Below, one piece after another: positions 45,906-53,940 of a DNA stretch of 64,000 bases. This stretch comes from Spirosoma fluviale. Lineage in GTDB: Bacteria > Bacteroidota > Bacteroidia > Cytophagales > Spirosomataceae. Each line of letters starts with the position of its first letter. Positions within the stretch are counted from its first letter, which is position 1. The translations under genes and the position numbers were made by a program. The stretch spans positions 49,363 to 113,362 of the forward strand of contig CAMDJW010000009.1 of NCBI GenBank assembly GCA_945901025.1. Direction: 5' to 3'. Below the pieces are notes generated by a model, which saw only the letters and a program-made list of their open reading frames with translations, was not told the origin of the DNA and did not search any database.

Positions 45906-46910
45906 ATGTCAGTCGCAATTGTCATCTTAAATTTTAATGGTCGAGGTTTTCTAGAAAAATTCCTTCCTGAAGTTATTTTAAATACACCCGAAGGAAAGAT
46001 TTATGTGGCCGACAATGGTTCCACAGATGATTCCGTTCAGCTAGTTGAGGAAAGATTTCCACAGGTGACAATTATCCAATGGGCCAACAACCTGGGCTAT
46101 GCAGGTGGATATAATTTTGCCCTCAAACAACTAGAAGCAGAGTATTTTGTACTCATGAATTCAGATATTAAACCTCAAAAAGATTGGCTAAAGCCATTAT
46201 TGAGCTTCTTTGAGATGCATCCTACTTGCGCAGCGGCTCAACCCTATATCTTAGATTATCAACGACCTGACTATTTTGAATATGCCGGTGCCGCTGGTGG
46301 ATATTGGGATCGACTTGGTTATCCATTTAGCCGAGGAAGAATCTTTGATCATGTGGAAAAAAATGAGAATCAATATCCCACTTCATTTGTCCATTGGGCT
46401 TCAGGGGCCTGCCTAATGGTCAAATCTGAGCTTTTTTGGAAAGTCGGCGGTTTAGATGATTACTTTTTTGCTCACATGGAGGAAATAGATCTTTGTTGGC
46501 GCCTTCAAAGAGCCGGATATCAAATTGCTGCCGTTGCAGAAAGTCAAGTCTTGCACGTAGGAGGCGGAACTTTAGCCCAAGGAAACCCATTTAAAACCTA
46601 TTTAAATTTCCGCAATAACTTAATCTTAATGTACAAAAATGTAGACCCAGCACATAAATTCAAAACAATTTTTATAAGGATGCTATTAGATGGAATCGCT
46701 GGATTACGTTTTTTGGCGAATATGCAGTGGATGCAATTCTTAGCCGTATTGCAAGCACATTTCTATTTCTATAAGTATGTGATCTTTCACAAAAACAAAC
46801 AGAATCTACCAAAAGGATTACAAGAAAAATACATCGAAAGTTATCCTGGAAATATTGTGTTAGATTACTTCCCCAGAAAAATTAAGAAATTCTCAGATTT
46901 AAAATTTTAA
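45906..46910 (+). CDS. Family 2 glycosyltransferase (rhamnosyltransferase-like)
   Basis: 334 aa from the ATG at 45906. The frame runs 132 bp further upstream over the promoter region and the APC start, so the short form is chosen. VAIVILNFNGRGFLEKFLPEVI, DNGSTDDS, NNLGYAGGYNFAL and MNSDIKP give the GT-A fold with the metal site. 'SGACLMVKSELFWKVGGLDDYFFAHMEEIDLCWRLQ' is the ED-box of WbbL-type rhamnosyltransferases. Likely used in LPS or surface polysaccharide. Confidence 0.9.
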   Translation: MSVAIVILNFNGRGFLEKFLPEVILNTPEGKIYVADNGSTDDSVQLVEERFPQVTIIQWANNLGYAGGYNFALKQLEAEYFVLMNSDIKPQKDWLKPLLSFFEMHPTCAAAQPYILDYQRPDYFEYAGAAGGYWDRLGYPFSRGRIFDHVEKNENQYPTSFVHWASGACLMVKSELFWKVGGLDDYFFAHMEEIDLCWRLQRAGYQIAAVAESQVLHVGGGTLAQGNPFKTYLNFRNNLILMYKNVDPAHKFKTIFIRMLLDGIAGLRFLANMQWMQFLAVLQAHFYFYKYVIFHKNKQNLPKGLQEKYIESYPGNIVLDYFPRKIKKFSDLKF

Positions 46911-47128
46911 ATATCCCAAACAGAAGGATTGTTTCTTTGGCGAAGATATCGCCTTATGTTCATCCAAAAAGCAAGGATTAAATAAATGATGATGGGAGAA
47001 CCCGTCGTTAAAAAAGAAGTGTAGATAAAATACAATCGAATGCTACTAGTCGAAATTTTGAACTTTTCACCTAATCGAGTACAAACTCCAAATGCCTGAT
47101 TTTCAACAAAATATTTAATTTTATACAT
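46907..47128 (-). CDS. PspC-domain protein
   Basis: 73 aa. AFGVCTRLGEKFKISTSSIRLYFIYTSFLTTGSPIIIYLILAFW is the PspC fold: short N-terminal helix then one or two hydrophobic helices. PspC is an envelope-stress or membrane component in other bacteria. No pspA neighbour here. It is convergent with the GT2 gene with a 4-bp overlap. Confidence 0.82.
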   Translation of the reverse strand: MYKIKYFVENQAFGVCTRLGEKFKISTSSIRLYFIYTSFLTTGSPIIIYLILAFWMNIRRYLRQRNNPSVWDI

Positions 47129-47267
47129 ATCGATTAAATTATATCATAAAATTATGAATAAGATCCCAAAATAACATCGCCAAAAATACATAAAACTATT
47201 TAATTATATAAAATATAAGAATATTTATATTTAACTTAAAAAAAAAGTAAAAATATTTTCATTTCTC

Positions 47268-47297
47268 TTGCATACAATATAATTATTTATACATTTG
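47268..47297 (+). promoter_or_regulatory. Bacteroidota-type promoter of the cold-shock gene
   Basis: TTG (47268-47270), exactly 19 bp, then TACATTTG (47290-47297): both elements match the consensus. The transcript would begin a few nt after 47297, giving a leader of about 140 nt. Confidence 0.75.
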
Positions 47298-47328
47298 ACC
47301 ACTTAAAAGATTTAACATATCATTAATT

Positions 47329-47418
47329 CCGACTTTCCCCTCTAGTTTCTCCTCTGATTTTCCAGGCTATTGATTCTATTTAAAGTTTGTCGGCTTACAT
47401 GATTTTATCTCTCGAGGG
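47329..47418 (+). promoter_or_regulatory. Candidate structured leader of the cold-shock gene
   Basis: In the leader, CCGAC (47329-47333) can pair with GTCGG (47389-47393), and CCCTC (47338-47342) with GAGGG (47414-47418). The two helices cross, so they would be mutually exclusive or form a pseudoknot. Such alternative folds control CspA-type leaders in Enterobacteria. This is a by-eye observation. Confidence 0.35.
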
Positions 47419-47443
47419 TATTAATATTTTTAACATTTTTTTT

Positions 47444-47638
47444 ATGCAAACTGGTAAAGTAAAATTTTTCAACGAGACGAAAGGTTTCGGATTCATCGTT
47501 GATGATCAAACAGGTGAAGACATTTTCGTACACGTAACTGGCCTTACAGGCGTTACAATCCGCGAAAATGATTCAGTATCTTATGAAGTTACTGATGGAA
47601 AGCGTGGAGCAAACGCTATCAACGTAAAGAAAATCTAA
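47444..47638 (+). CDS. Cold-shock protein (CspA family)
   Basis: 64 aa from the ATG at 47444. The open frame runs 57 bp further upstream but that part is not conserved. It is a single OB-fold with the RNP1 KGFGFI (residues 13-18) and RNP2-like DIFVHV (26-31), GKVKFFNETKGFGFI opening and GKRGANAINV end. RNA chaperone/single-strand nucleic-acid binding. A long promoter-proximal leader and a terminator about 100 bp downstream define a monocistronic gene. Confidence 0.94.
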   Translation: MQTGKVKFFNETKGFGFIVDDQTGEDIFVHVTGLTGVTIRENDSVSYEVTDGKRGANAINVKKI

Positions 47639-47733
47639 TTTTCTTACGTTTTTTTGATTAGAGCAAATCAGGATTAAACAATATATGTAGGATTACCTAT
47701 TGAAGATTGCAAAATTGATCTCTAGTTGAAGAG

Positions 47734-47766
47734 AAAAAAAAGCCCTCAGAAATGAAGGCTTTTTTT
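47734..47766. terminator. Intrinsic terminator downstream of the csp gene
   Basis: AAAAAGCCCTCA / TGAAGGCTTTTTT around a GAAA tetraloop, with one C-A mismatch and T/A runs on both sides. It can serve csp (+) and lysS (-). Confidence 0.8.
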
Positions 47767-47847
47767 ATTTTATGTGGTTCGGTTTACAAACCTAATTGAA
47801 AAGTATTTCTAAATTTAAATGGCCTAGAGTTAACTTTAATCCAGAAT

Positions 47848-49557
47848 TTAGGAAATCCAAGCGGCAACTTCCTCTTTAGTCGGCATAGAATCAATTTTCA
47901 ATTTCTTTCTCATTCCACCTAAATCATTAAAAACTTTATTTGGGTTAGCCTCTTTCAAAGCATCCAAAGTCAAAATTCCCATTTTCTGCAATGCAGGAAT
48001 CCAAATTTCAGGTACGCCCGCGCTGATAAAATCTTGATCAGAAGATACCTCTTTCATGATTTCCGGCCGCATTTGAGGGAAAAATAATACCTCTTGAATC
48101 GAAGATTGATTCGTCATCAACATGGTTAATCGGTCTATTCCGATCCCTATGCCCGACGTGGGTGGCATTGCATACTCCAATGAACGTATAAAATCATAAT
48201 CCATCGCCATCGCCTCATCATCGCCTTTTTCAGCTAATTTAAGTTGGTCCTCAAACCGCTCTTTTTGATCAATGGGGTCATTTAACTCTGAATAGGCATT
48301 TGCAATTTCTTTTCCATTCACAAACAGCTCAAAGCGTTCCACTAAACCCTCCTTCGATCTATGTTTCTTAGTCAATGGGGACATTTCGACGGGATAATCA
48401 ATAATGAAAGTAGGCTGAATTAAGTTGGCCTCAACTTTCTCGCCAAAAAGCTCATCAATCAATTTACCTTTCCCCATCTGAGCATCCACTTCCATCCCAA
48501 AAGATGTACATTTTACCCTTAATTCATCCTCAGTGAGTTCATCTACATTCACTCCAGAATATTTAAAAATAGCCTCTGAAATACTTAAACGAGGATATGG
48601 ACCAGCAAATTCAACGAGATTTTCTCCTACTGAAATCTTGGTTTGGCCGTGTAAGGTCAACGTAACCTTTTCAAAAATTTCCTCGGTCAAATTCATCATC
48701 CAATGATAATCTTTATAGGCCACATAAAATTCTAAAGAAGTAAATTCTGGGTTATGAGTTCTGTCCATCCCTTCATTTCTAAACATTTTACCAAACTCAT
48801 AGACACCATCAAATCCGCCAACAATCAAGCGCTTCAAATAAAGTTCATTGGCAATGCGCAAAAATAAAGGCATATCCAACGTATTATGATGCGTTTTAAA
48901 GGGTCTCGCTGAGGCTCCTCCATGGACGGATTGCAAGACAGGAGTTTCCACTTCTAACCATCCCCTTTGGTCAAACATCGTCCGCATCGTCGAAATGATC
49001 TTAGCGCGTTTGACAAAAATATCTTTAATGGAAGGATTAACAATTAAATCAACATATCGCTGACGATACCTCATTTCAGGATCTGAGAAGGCATCATAGG
49101 TTTGACCATCAGCTTCTTTTACCACTGGAAGTGGCTTCAGCGCTTTGGATAGCAAAGTAAATTCGCTCACATGAACCGATATCTCCCCTACTTGGGTCGT
49201 AAAAGCATAGCCCTTGATACCGATAATATCTCCTATATCTAGAAGGCGTTTAAAGACAGTATTGTACAACGTTTTATCCTCTCCAGGACATAAATCATCT
49301 CTCCGAAAATACAACTGAATACGCCCATTCGCATCTTGCAATTCAGCAAATGAAGCATTTCCCATGATGCGAAATCCCATTAACCTACCAGCTAAACTAA
49401 CTTCTTGGAAATTATTTAATTCAGGTTTATATTCGACCAAAATCTGAGAAGAATAATGGCTAACCAAAAATTCGGCCGCAGGATAGGGATCGATTCCCAT
49501 GCCAATAAGTTCCTGTCTTTTTTGACGTCTCAATAATTCTTGCTCACTTAATATCAT
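47848..49557 (-). CDS. lysS: Lysyl-tRNA synthetase, class II
   Basis: 569 aa. N-terminal OB anticodon domain (SLAGRLMGFRIMGNASFAELQDANGRIQLYFRRDDL). Class II motif 1 near residues 190-205, motif 2 FGKMFRNEGMDRTHNPEFTSLEFY (about 258-281) and motif 3 GIGIGIDRLTMLMTNQ (about 478). A ~70-aa C-terminal extension after QMRPEIM carries a HhH-like helix pair (DFISAGVPEIWIPALQKMGILTLDAL). Such extensions occur in Bacteroidota LysS. A minus-strand TATTTTTG is 24 bp before the start. Confidence 0.95.
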   Translation of the reverse strand: MILSEQELLRRQKRQELIGMGIDPYPAAEFLVSHYSSQILVEYKPELNNFQEVSLAGRLMGFRIMGNASFAELQDANGRIQLYFRRDDLCPGEDKTLYNTVFKRLLDIGDIIGIKGYAFTTQVGEISVHVSEFTLLSKALKPLPVVKEADGQTYDAFSDPEMRYRQRYVDLIVNPSIKDIFVKRAKIISTMRTMFDQRGWLEVETPVLQSVHGGASARPFKTHHNTLDMPLFLRIANELYLKRLIVGGFDGVYEFGKMFRNEGMDRTHNPEFTSLEFYVAYKDYHWMMNLTEEIFEKVTLTLHGQTKISVGENLVEFAGPYPRLSISEAIFKYSGVNVDELTEDELRVKCTSFGMEVDAQMGKGKLIDELFGEKVEANLIQPTFIIDYPVEMSPLTKKHRSKEGLVERFELFVNGKEIANAYSELNDPIDQKERFEDQLKLAEKGDDEAMAMDYDFIRSLEYAMPPTSGIGIGIDRLTMLMTNQSSIQEVLFFPQMRPEIMKEVSSDQDFISAGVPEIWIPALQKMGILTLDALKEANPNKVFNDLGGMRKKLKIDSMPTKEEVAAWIS

Positions 49558-49580
49558 GCTACATTTATATTTTCAAAGGG

Positions 49581-49610
49581 CAAAAATAGCCAAATCATTT
49601 GGCAAATAAA
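49581..49610 (-). promoter_or_regulatory. Putative lysS promoter
   Basis: Minus-strand TATTTTTG (49581-49588), exact TAnnTTTG, with TTT 19 bp upstream at 49608-49610 (one off TTG). Leader about 20 nt. Confidence 0.45.
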
Positions 49611-49654
49611 ACTGCTAGGCGAGTTAGATAAAAACTTAAAACTTGTTAATAAAA

Positions 49655-49684
49655 TTGGAGACCTTAAACAATTGAGTACATTTT
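49655..49684 (+). promoter_or_regulatory. Putative promoter of the DegP-like gene
   Basis: TTG (49655-49657), 19 bp, TACATTTT (49677-49684), which is TAnnTTTG with the last G replaced by T. Leader about 50 nt. Confidence 0.5.
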
Positions 49685-49741
49685 TACGTTAAATTCGCAC
49701 ATTCAAAAACCATAATCACAATTAATAAAAGATCCTTATAA

Positions 49742-51220
49742 ATGAAAAATCAATTAAAATCCTATGTAGTCATTGCGCTTTTATCCAGTGGAATTTCTTT
49801 AGGCGCATTTCAATTATTTAATTTGGGTTCAAAAAATACATTAGGGGAAGTTCCTTCTGCATTTACAAACACGGTCTCGAGCATCAATGTCCCCGGAAAT
49901 CCAGGAGAATTTACTTATGCAGCCGAAAAAACCACCCCTGCCGTGGTTCACATCAAAACTAAAATGGAACAGAGATCGCGCCAGCAATTTTCTAGTCCAT
50001 TTGACGATTTATTTGGTGGATTTGGTGATCCATTTGGTGGTGGTGGCGGAGGTCGTAGGCAATCACCCCAACAACAAGAGGCTTCAGGATCTGGCGTAAT
50101 CATTAGCGCTGACGGATATATTGTTACCAATAATCACGTAGTAGCTGAAGCGAGTGAAATTTCAGTAATCTTGAATGATAAAAGAGAATTTAAAGGTAAG
50201 GTTATTTCGACCGACCCTTCATCTGACTTAGCTGTTATTCAAATTAAGGCGAGTGGCCTTCCTTTCCTCACTTTTGGAGATTCAGATGCATTGAGAGTTG
50301 GAGAGTGGGTATTAGCCGTTGGGAATCCATTTAACTTAGAATCAACCGTTACGGCAGGGATTGTATCTGCCAAAGGTCGTCAGAATATCATCGATCGCGA
50401 TGGGGACATTAATCCATTGGAATCATTTATTCAAACCGATGCAGCCGTTAATCCAGGAAATTCTGGGGGTGCGCTTGTCAACTTAAAAGGCGAGTTAATC
50501 GGTATTAATACTGCCATTTATTCTCGTACGGGCCAATTTGCTGGATACTCATTTGCAGTTCCCGTAAGTATTGTCAAAAAAGTTTCAGGTGATTTAATTA
50601 AGTATGGTAATGTCCAAAGAGGTTTCCTTGGGGTTAATATCCTAGAAGTAAACTCGAAATTAGTGGATGAGAAAGATCTCAAAGTAAAAGATGGAGTATA
50701 TGTGGGTGGATTTGCGGAAAACTCTGCAGCCAAAGATGCAGGCATTAAAATCAATGATGTGATCATAAAGATTGACGGAGTGGATACAAAATCGACGGCC
50801 AAACTCATGGAGATTGTTGGCAGAAAAAGACCTGGTGAATCATTAAATGTTTCTGTAAATCGCGATGGTCAGATTAAAGAGTTCAATGTAACCCTGAAGA
50901 ATAAAGACGGGAACACTTCGATACTCAAAGGAGATATCGGCGAAACGTATAAGTCGGAGTTCTTAGGCGCCAAATTCGGTTCTTTAAGCAGTGCGGATAA
51001 AGAAAAGTTTAAGTTGAGTTCTGGGGTTAAGGTTGTTGAAGTGACCGCAGACGGAAGATTGGAAATGTATGGCTTATCAAAAGGATCCATCATTACTAAA
51101 ATAAACGATAAGGCCGTGAATAGCCCTAAAGAAGCTACTGAATTATTAGAAGCCAGAAGAGGTCGAATTAAATTAGAAGGAATTGACGTAGATGGATCTA
51201 GATTTATCTACGTGCTATAA
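49742..51220 (+). CDS. DegP/HtrA-family periplasmic serine protease
   Basis: 492 aa. N-terminal signal or anchor MKNQLKSYVVIALLSSGISLGAFQL. The serine protease domain has the triad His132 (TNNHVV), Asp162 (SSDLAVIQ) and Ser241 (NPGNSGGALVN). Two PDZ-like domains follow (about 285-385 with GFLGVNIL, and 400-492). A Gly-rich linker FGGFGDPFGGGGGGRR precedes the protease core. Acts in envelope protein quality control. Monocistronic; a terminator follows. Confidence 0.93.
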   Translation: MKNQLKSYVVIALLSSGISLGAFQLFNLGSKNTLGEVPSAFTNTVSSINVPGNPGEFTYAAEKTTPAVVHIKTKMEQRSRQQFSSPFDDLFGGFGDPFGGGGGGRRQSPQQQEASGSGVIISADGYIVTNNHVVAEASEISVILNDKREFKGKVISTDPSSDLAVIQIKASGLPFLTFGDSDALRVGEWVLAVGNPFNLESTVTAGIVSAKGRQNIIDRDGDINPLESFIQTDAAVNPGNSGGALVNLKGELIGINTAIYSRTGQFAGYSFAVPVSIVKKVSGDLIKYGNVQRGFLGVNILEVNSKLVDEKDLKVKDGVYVGGFAENSAAKDAGIKINDVIIKIDGVDTKSTAKLMEIVGRKRPGESLNVSVNRDGQIKEFNVTLKNKDGNTSILKGDIGETYKSEFLGAKFGSLSSADKEKFKLSSGVKVVEVTADGRLEMYGLSKGSIITKINDKAVNSPKEATELLEARRGRIKLEGIDVDGSRFIYVL

Positions 51221-51269
51221 AGACACAATTCAGGTAAATCGTTTACTTGGATTCAAAATTCTCTTAAAC

Positions 51270-51304
51270 AAAAAACCCGAGGCAAATGCTTCGGGTTTTT
51301 TTTT
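51270..51304. terminator. Bidirectional intrinsic terminator
   Basis: 8-bp stem CCCGAGGC / GCTTCGGG (one G-T pair) around an AAAT loop, flanked by A and T runs. Between the DegP-like protease (+) and pdhB (-). Confidence 0.88.
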
Positions 51305-51320
51305 GCATTAAATGTTATCC

Positions 51321-52304
51321 TTAAGATTTATATAAAACTTGTTTTACTGCTTTAATCGTTCTTTCAACACTTGGCAAAATCTCCTCGATTAAAGTAGGTG
51401 CATAAGGCAAAGGCAAGTCACGTGAATTCACACGAATTACTGGAGCATCTAAGAAATCAAAAGCCCAACGCTGTAAATGATAAGCAATTTCAGAAGAAAT
51501 AGCTGCTAATGGATTTGCTTCCTCGACAACTACACATCGATTGGTTTTTTTGACTGATTCTACTACAGTCAAATAGTCTATAGGGCGTACACTGCGTAAA
51601 TCAATCACCTCGACCGAAATACCTTGTTTCTCCAACTCCTCTACTGCAGGCATTACCACACGAGATAACATTTTACCAAAAGTCACTAGAGTGACGTCTT
51701 TACCCGCTTTCACAATATTAGCTTTCCCAATTGGAATCAAATATTCTCCATCGGGTACTAATCCTTTATCTCCATACATTACTTCCGACTCCATAAAAAT
51801 GACAGGGTCATTGTCACGAATAGAAGCTTTTAATAAACCTTTTGCATCTGCTGGATTGGATGGAACAACCACTTTCAAACCAGGTGTATTGGCAAACCAA
51901 TTTTCAAAATTAGATGAATGTTGAGATGACAATTGGCCCGCATTTCCCGTCGGTCCTCTAAAAACAATCGGGCAAGAATATTGCCCACCTGACATGGACA
52001 TTATTTTAGATGCCGAATTAATGACTTGATCTATGGCAACCAATGAAAAATTGAATGTCATGAATTCTACGATGGGTCTTAATCCATTCGCAGCAGCACC
52101 TACTGAAATCCCTCCAAAACCCAATTCAGCGATTGGTGTGTCAATCACACGATCTGGACCAAACTCATCCAACATCCCTTGGGAAACTTTATAGGCCCCA
52201 TTATATTCAGCCACCTCTTCTCCTATCAGGAAAACACTGGAATCAGTTCGCATTTCTTCTTGCATGGCTTCACGCAAGGCTTCTCTAAATTGAATTTCTC
52301 TCAT
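51321..52304 (-). CDS. pdhB: Pyruvate dehydrogenase E1 component beta subunit
   Basis: 327 aa transketolase-type E1 beta. N-terminal REALREAMQEEMRTDSSVFLIGEEVAEYNGAYKVSQGML, then DTPIAELGFGGISVGAAANGLRPIVEFMTFNF (E/F of the E1 TPP site), and the C-terminal domain VEVIDLRSVRPIDYLTVVESVKKTNRCVVVEEANPLAA. Works with E1 alpha, E2 and E3; none of their genes is adjacent here, so the complex is split in this genome. A full promoter precedes it. Confidence 0.94.
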   Translation of the reverse strand: MREIQFREALREAMQEEMRTDSSVFLIGEEVAEYNGAYKVSQGMLDEFGPDRVIDTPIAELGFGGISVGAAANGLRPIVEFMTFNFSLVAIDQVINSASKIMSMSGGQYSCPIVFRGPTGNAGQLSSQHSSNFENWFANTPGLKVVVPSNPADAKGLLKASIRDNDPVIFMESEVMYGDKGLVPDGEYLIPIGKANIVKAGKDVTLVTFGKMLSRVVMPAVEELEKQGISVEVIDLRSVRPIDYLTVVESVKKTNRCVVVEEANPLAAISSEIAYHLQRWAFDFLDAPVIRVNSRDLPLPYAPTLIEEILPSVERTIKAVKQVLYKS

Positions 52305-52337
52305 AATGATAAATTAAGTATGCAACCTAATCGGGAG

Positions 52338-52367
52338 CAAAATTAGGCAAGAAAATGCATACAACAA
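52338..52367 (-). promoter_or_regulatory. pdhB promoter (full consensus)
   Basis: On the minus strand: TTG (52365-52367), exactly 19 bp, then TAATTTTG (52338-52345). Both elements match the Bacteroidota consensus. A second TAATTTTG lies upstream at 52371-52378, so there may be a tandem -7. Confidence 0.65.
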
Positions 52368-52412
52368 AACCAAAATTAGGTTTCTCATGCTCCCAATTTG
52401 ATAAATTCTAGG

Positions 52413-52420
52413 TATTTTTG
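52413..52420 (+). promoter_or_regulatory. Putative -7 element for aroB
   Basis: TATTTTTG, exact TAnnTTTG. Its last three bases coincide with a TTG that could be misread as a start codon. No clear -33 TTG at 19 bp. Confidence 0.4.
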
Positions 52421-52444
52421 ATAATAATTAGAATTTCTACCCAA

Positions 52445-53473
52445 ATGACTGTTAAAATAGCTCCCATTTCTGAATCATTGGCCACTTTTTTTGCCCAAAA
52501 CGAATATTCGCATATCGCTATTTTGGTCGATGAATTTACCAGCAAATATTGTTTGCCTATCATTCAAGATTTGTTGCCTTCGAATTTCACCAAAGTTCTG
52601 ATTAAATCAGGAGAGCATCATAAAAATTTAGCTACCTGTGAGCAGGTTTGGGACCGAATGACAAAAGCTAATATGGACCGACATAGCTTGTTGGTCAATT
52701 TAGGTGGCGGTGTCATAGGCGATTTAGGAGGTTTTTGTGCCTCCACATACAAAAGAGGAATCGATTTTATTCAAATTCCTACCACATTATTAGCGCAGGT
52801 GGACGCGAGTGTAGGGGGTAAATTAGGCATCGACTTCCACGGACTTAAAAATCATATCGGGGTTTTCCAATTGCCTAATGCCGTTTTAATAGACCCGAAA
52901 TTTATTGACACCTTATCGATCCAACAAAAAAAATCTGGCTTTGCTGAAATCATCAAACATTGCTTAATTCGCGATGAAAAGGAATGGAGTGCGATACGCC
53001 AACAAAGTTTCGAGGAATTGGATTTATCAAAATTAATTGCTCATTCAGTTGCGATCAAAGAAGCGGTTGTTTTAGATGATCCAAAGGAAGCAGGTTTACG
53101 GAAAATATTAAATTTTGGTCATACCTTAGGCCATGCCATTGAAACCTATTTATTAGACAAAGGAAAAAGAAAGATTTTACATGGAGAGGCCATTGCGATC
53201 GGTATGATTGTAGAGGCATTTATTTCCCATCAACGCGATTTAATTAGCCTACAGGAACTTGAAGAGATAGAATCTTATTTGTTTGAAAATTATGGTCGGG
53301 TCAAATTGCACTCTGAAGAAATCTCAAAAATTATCGCATTAACCGCGCAAGATAAAAAGAACAAAGGCAAGGAAATTCGCTTTTCATTGTTGACAGGAAT
53401 AGGCGACTGCGGTTATGATATCCCTGTTAGCGCCTCCGAAATGAAGAAGGCCATTCAGTATTACTTTAATTAA
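52445..53473 (+). CDS. aroB: 3-dehydroquinate synthase
   Basis: 342 aa from the ATG at 52445. A TTG at 52418 would extend it by 9 residues but lies inside the promoter -7 element. NAD-binding region and VNLGGGVIGDLGGFCASTYKRG; active-site QIPTTLLAQVDASVGGKLGID; metal ligands Glu in FAEIIKHCLIRDE and the two His in NFGHTLGHAIE and HGEAIAIGM. Second step of the shikimate pathway. It is convergent with gatC, which ends 1 bp after. Confidence 0.96.
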   Translation: MTVKIAPISESLATFFAQNEYSHIAILVDEFTSKYCLPIIQDLLPSNFTKVLIKSGEHHKNLATCEQVWDRMTKANMDRHSLLVNLGGGVIGDLGGFCASTYKRGIDFIQIPTTLLAQVDASVGGKLGIDFHGLKNHIGVFQLPNAVLIDPKFIDTLSIQQKKSGFAEIIKHCLIRDEKEWSAIRQQSFEELDLSKLIAHSVAIKEAVVLDDPKEAGLRKILNFGHTLGHAIETYLLDKGKRKILHGEAIAIGMIVEAFISHQRDLISLQELEEIESYLFENYGRVKLHSEEISKIIALTAQDKKNKGKEIRFSLLTGIGDCGYDIPVSASEMKKAIQYYFN

Positions 53474-53761
53474 TTATTCGATTACCTGCGGTACTTTAAA
53501 ATATTGCTCGTTGGTATCCGGCCCCAACGCCAATGCTTTTTCCTTAGGCAAATCTTGTTTAGCCACATCCTCCCTAAATTGATTCATCGCCGGAGTCATA
53601 TGAACTAATGGCTCAACATGATCCGTATTCACCGCATTAAGTGCTTCCATCCAATCCAATACCTTGTTAATAGATTCCTGCATCGGTTCGATTTCATTGG
53701 GATTTAATTCCAAACGAGCCAAATGAGCAATCTTCAATACATCTTCCTTATTTACTTTCAT
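53474..53761 (-). CDS. gatC: Asp/Glu-tRNA amidotransferase subunit C
   Basis: 95 aa. VLKIAHLARLELNPNEIEPMQESINKVLDWMEALNAVNTDHVEPLVHMTP and REDV are the GatC signature. GatC helps GatA bind GatB for converting Glu-tRNA(Gln) to Gln-tRNA(Gln). gatA and gatB are not adjacent. Its start overlaps the end of the small gene upstream by 14 bp, so both are in the gltX operon. Confidence 0.93.
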   Translation of the reverse strand: MKVNKEDVLKIAHLARLELNPNEIEPMQESINKVLDWMEALNAVNTDHVEPLVHMTPAMNQFREDVAKQDLPKEKALALGPDTNEQYFKVPQVIE

Positions 53762-53939
53762 CGTCTTTCTGAGTTAACTTTTTATCGTCTGGCATTTCCT
53801 TGTCCAAAAAGGAATTTAATTGGTCGCGATCCATCGAAGAAATAATTTGACCAAAGGAATCAATTTTCATTTCAAAACCCTCCAAATTAGGATGTACTTT
53901 AGGTTTTTTTTCGATCGGCTTGATTATTTTTTTTGCCAT
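53748..53939 (-). CDS. Small charged hypothetical protein between gatC and gltX
   Basis: 63 aa from the ATG at 53939 (an upstream ATG gives 70 aa but overlaps gltX by 20 bp). It is Lys-rich at the N-terminus (KKIIKPIEKKPKVHPNLEGFEMKIDSFGQI) and acidic at the C-terminus, with no signal peptide or membrane segment. The motif FEMKIDSFGQI...S.D...LN.FLD is not known to me. The tight packing, 1 bp after gltX and a 14-bp overlap with gatC, supports it as a real gene. Confidence 0.7.
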   Translation of the reverse strand: MAKKIIKPIEKKPKVHPNLEGFEMKIDSFGQIISSMDRDQLNSFLDKEMPDDKKLTQKDDESK

Positions 53940-53940
53940 T

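Larger units (their letters stand above)
47129..47443. other. 315-bp intergenic region with the csp promoter and leader
   Basis: The longest gap in the window. It begins with the divergent 5' end of the PspC gene. The AT-rich middle (47150-47265) shows A and T runs but no ORF above 40 codons. A near-perfect promoter sits at 47268-47297 and the rest is the leader of the cold-shock gene. Confidence 0.7.

Noticed and set aside
52418..52444. TTG start for aroB
   Set aside because: Coincides with the TATTTTTG element; the ATG at 52445 is preferred.
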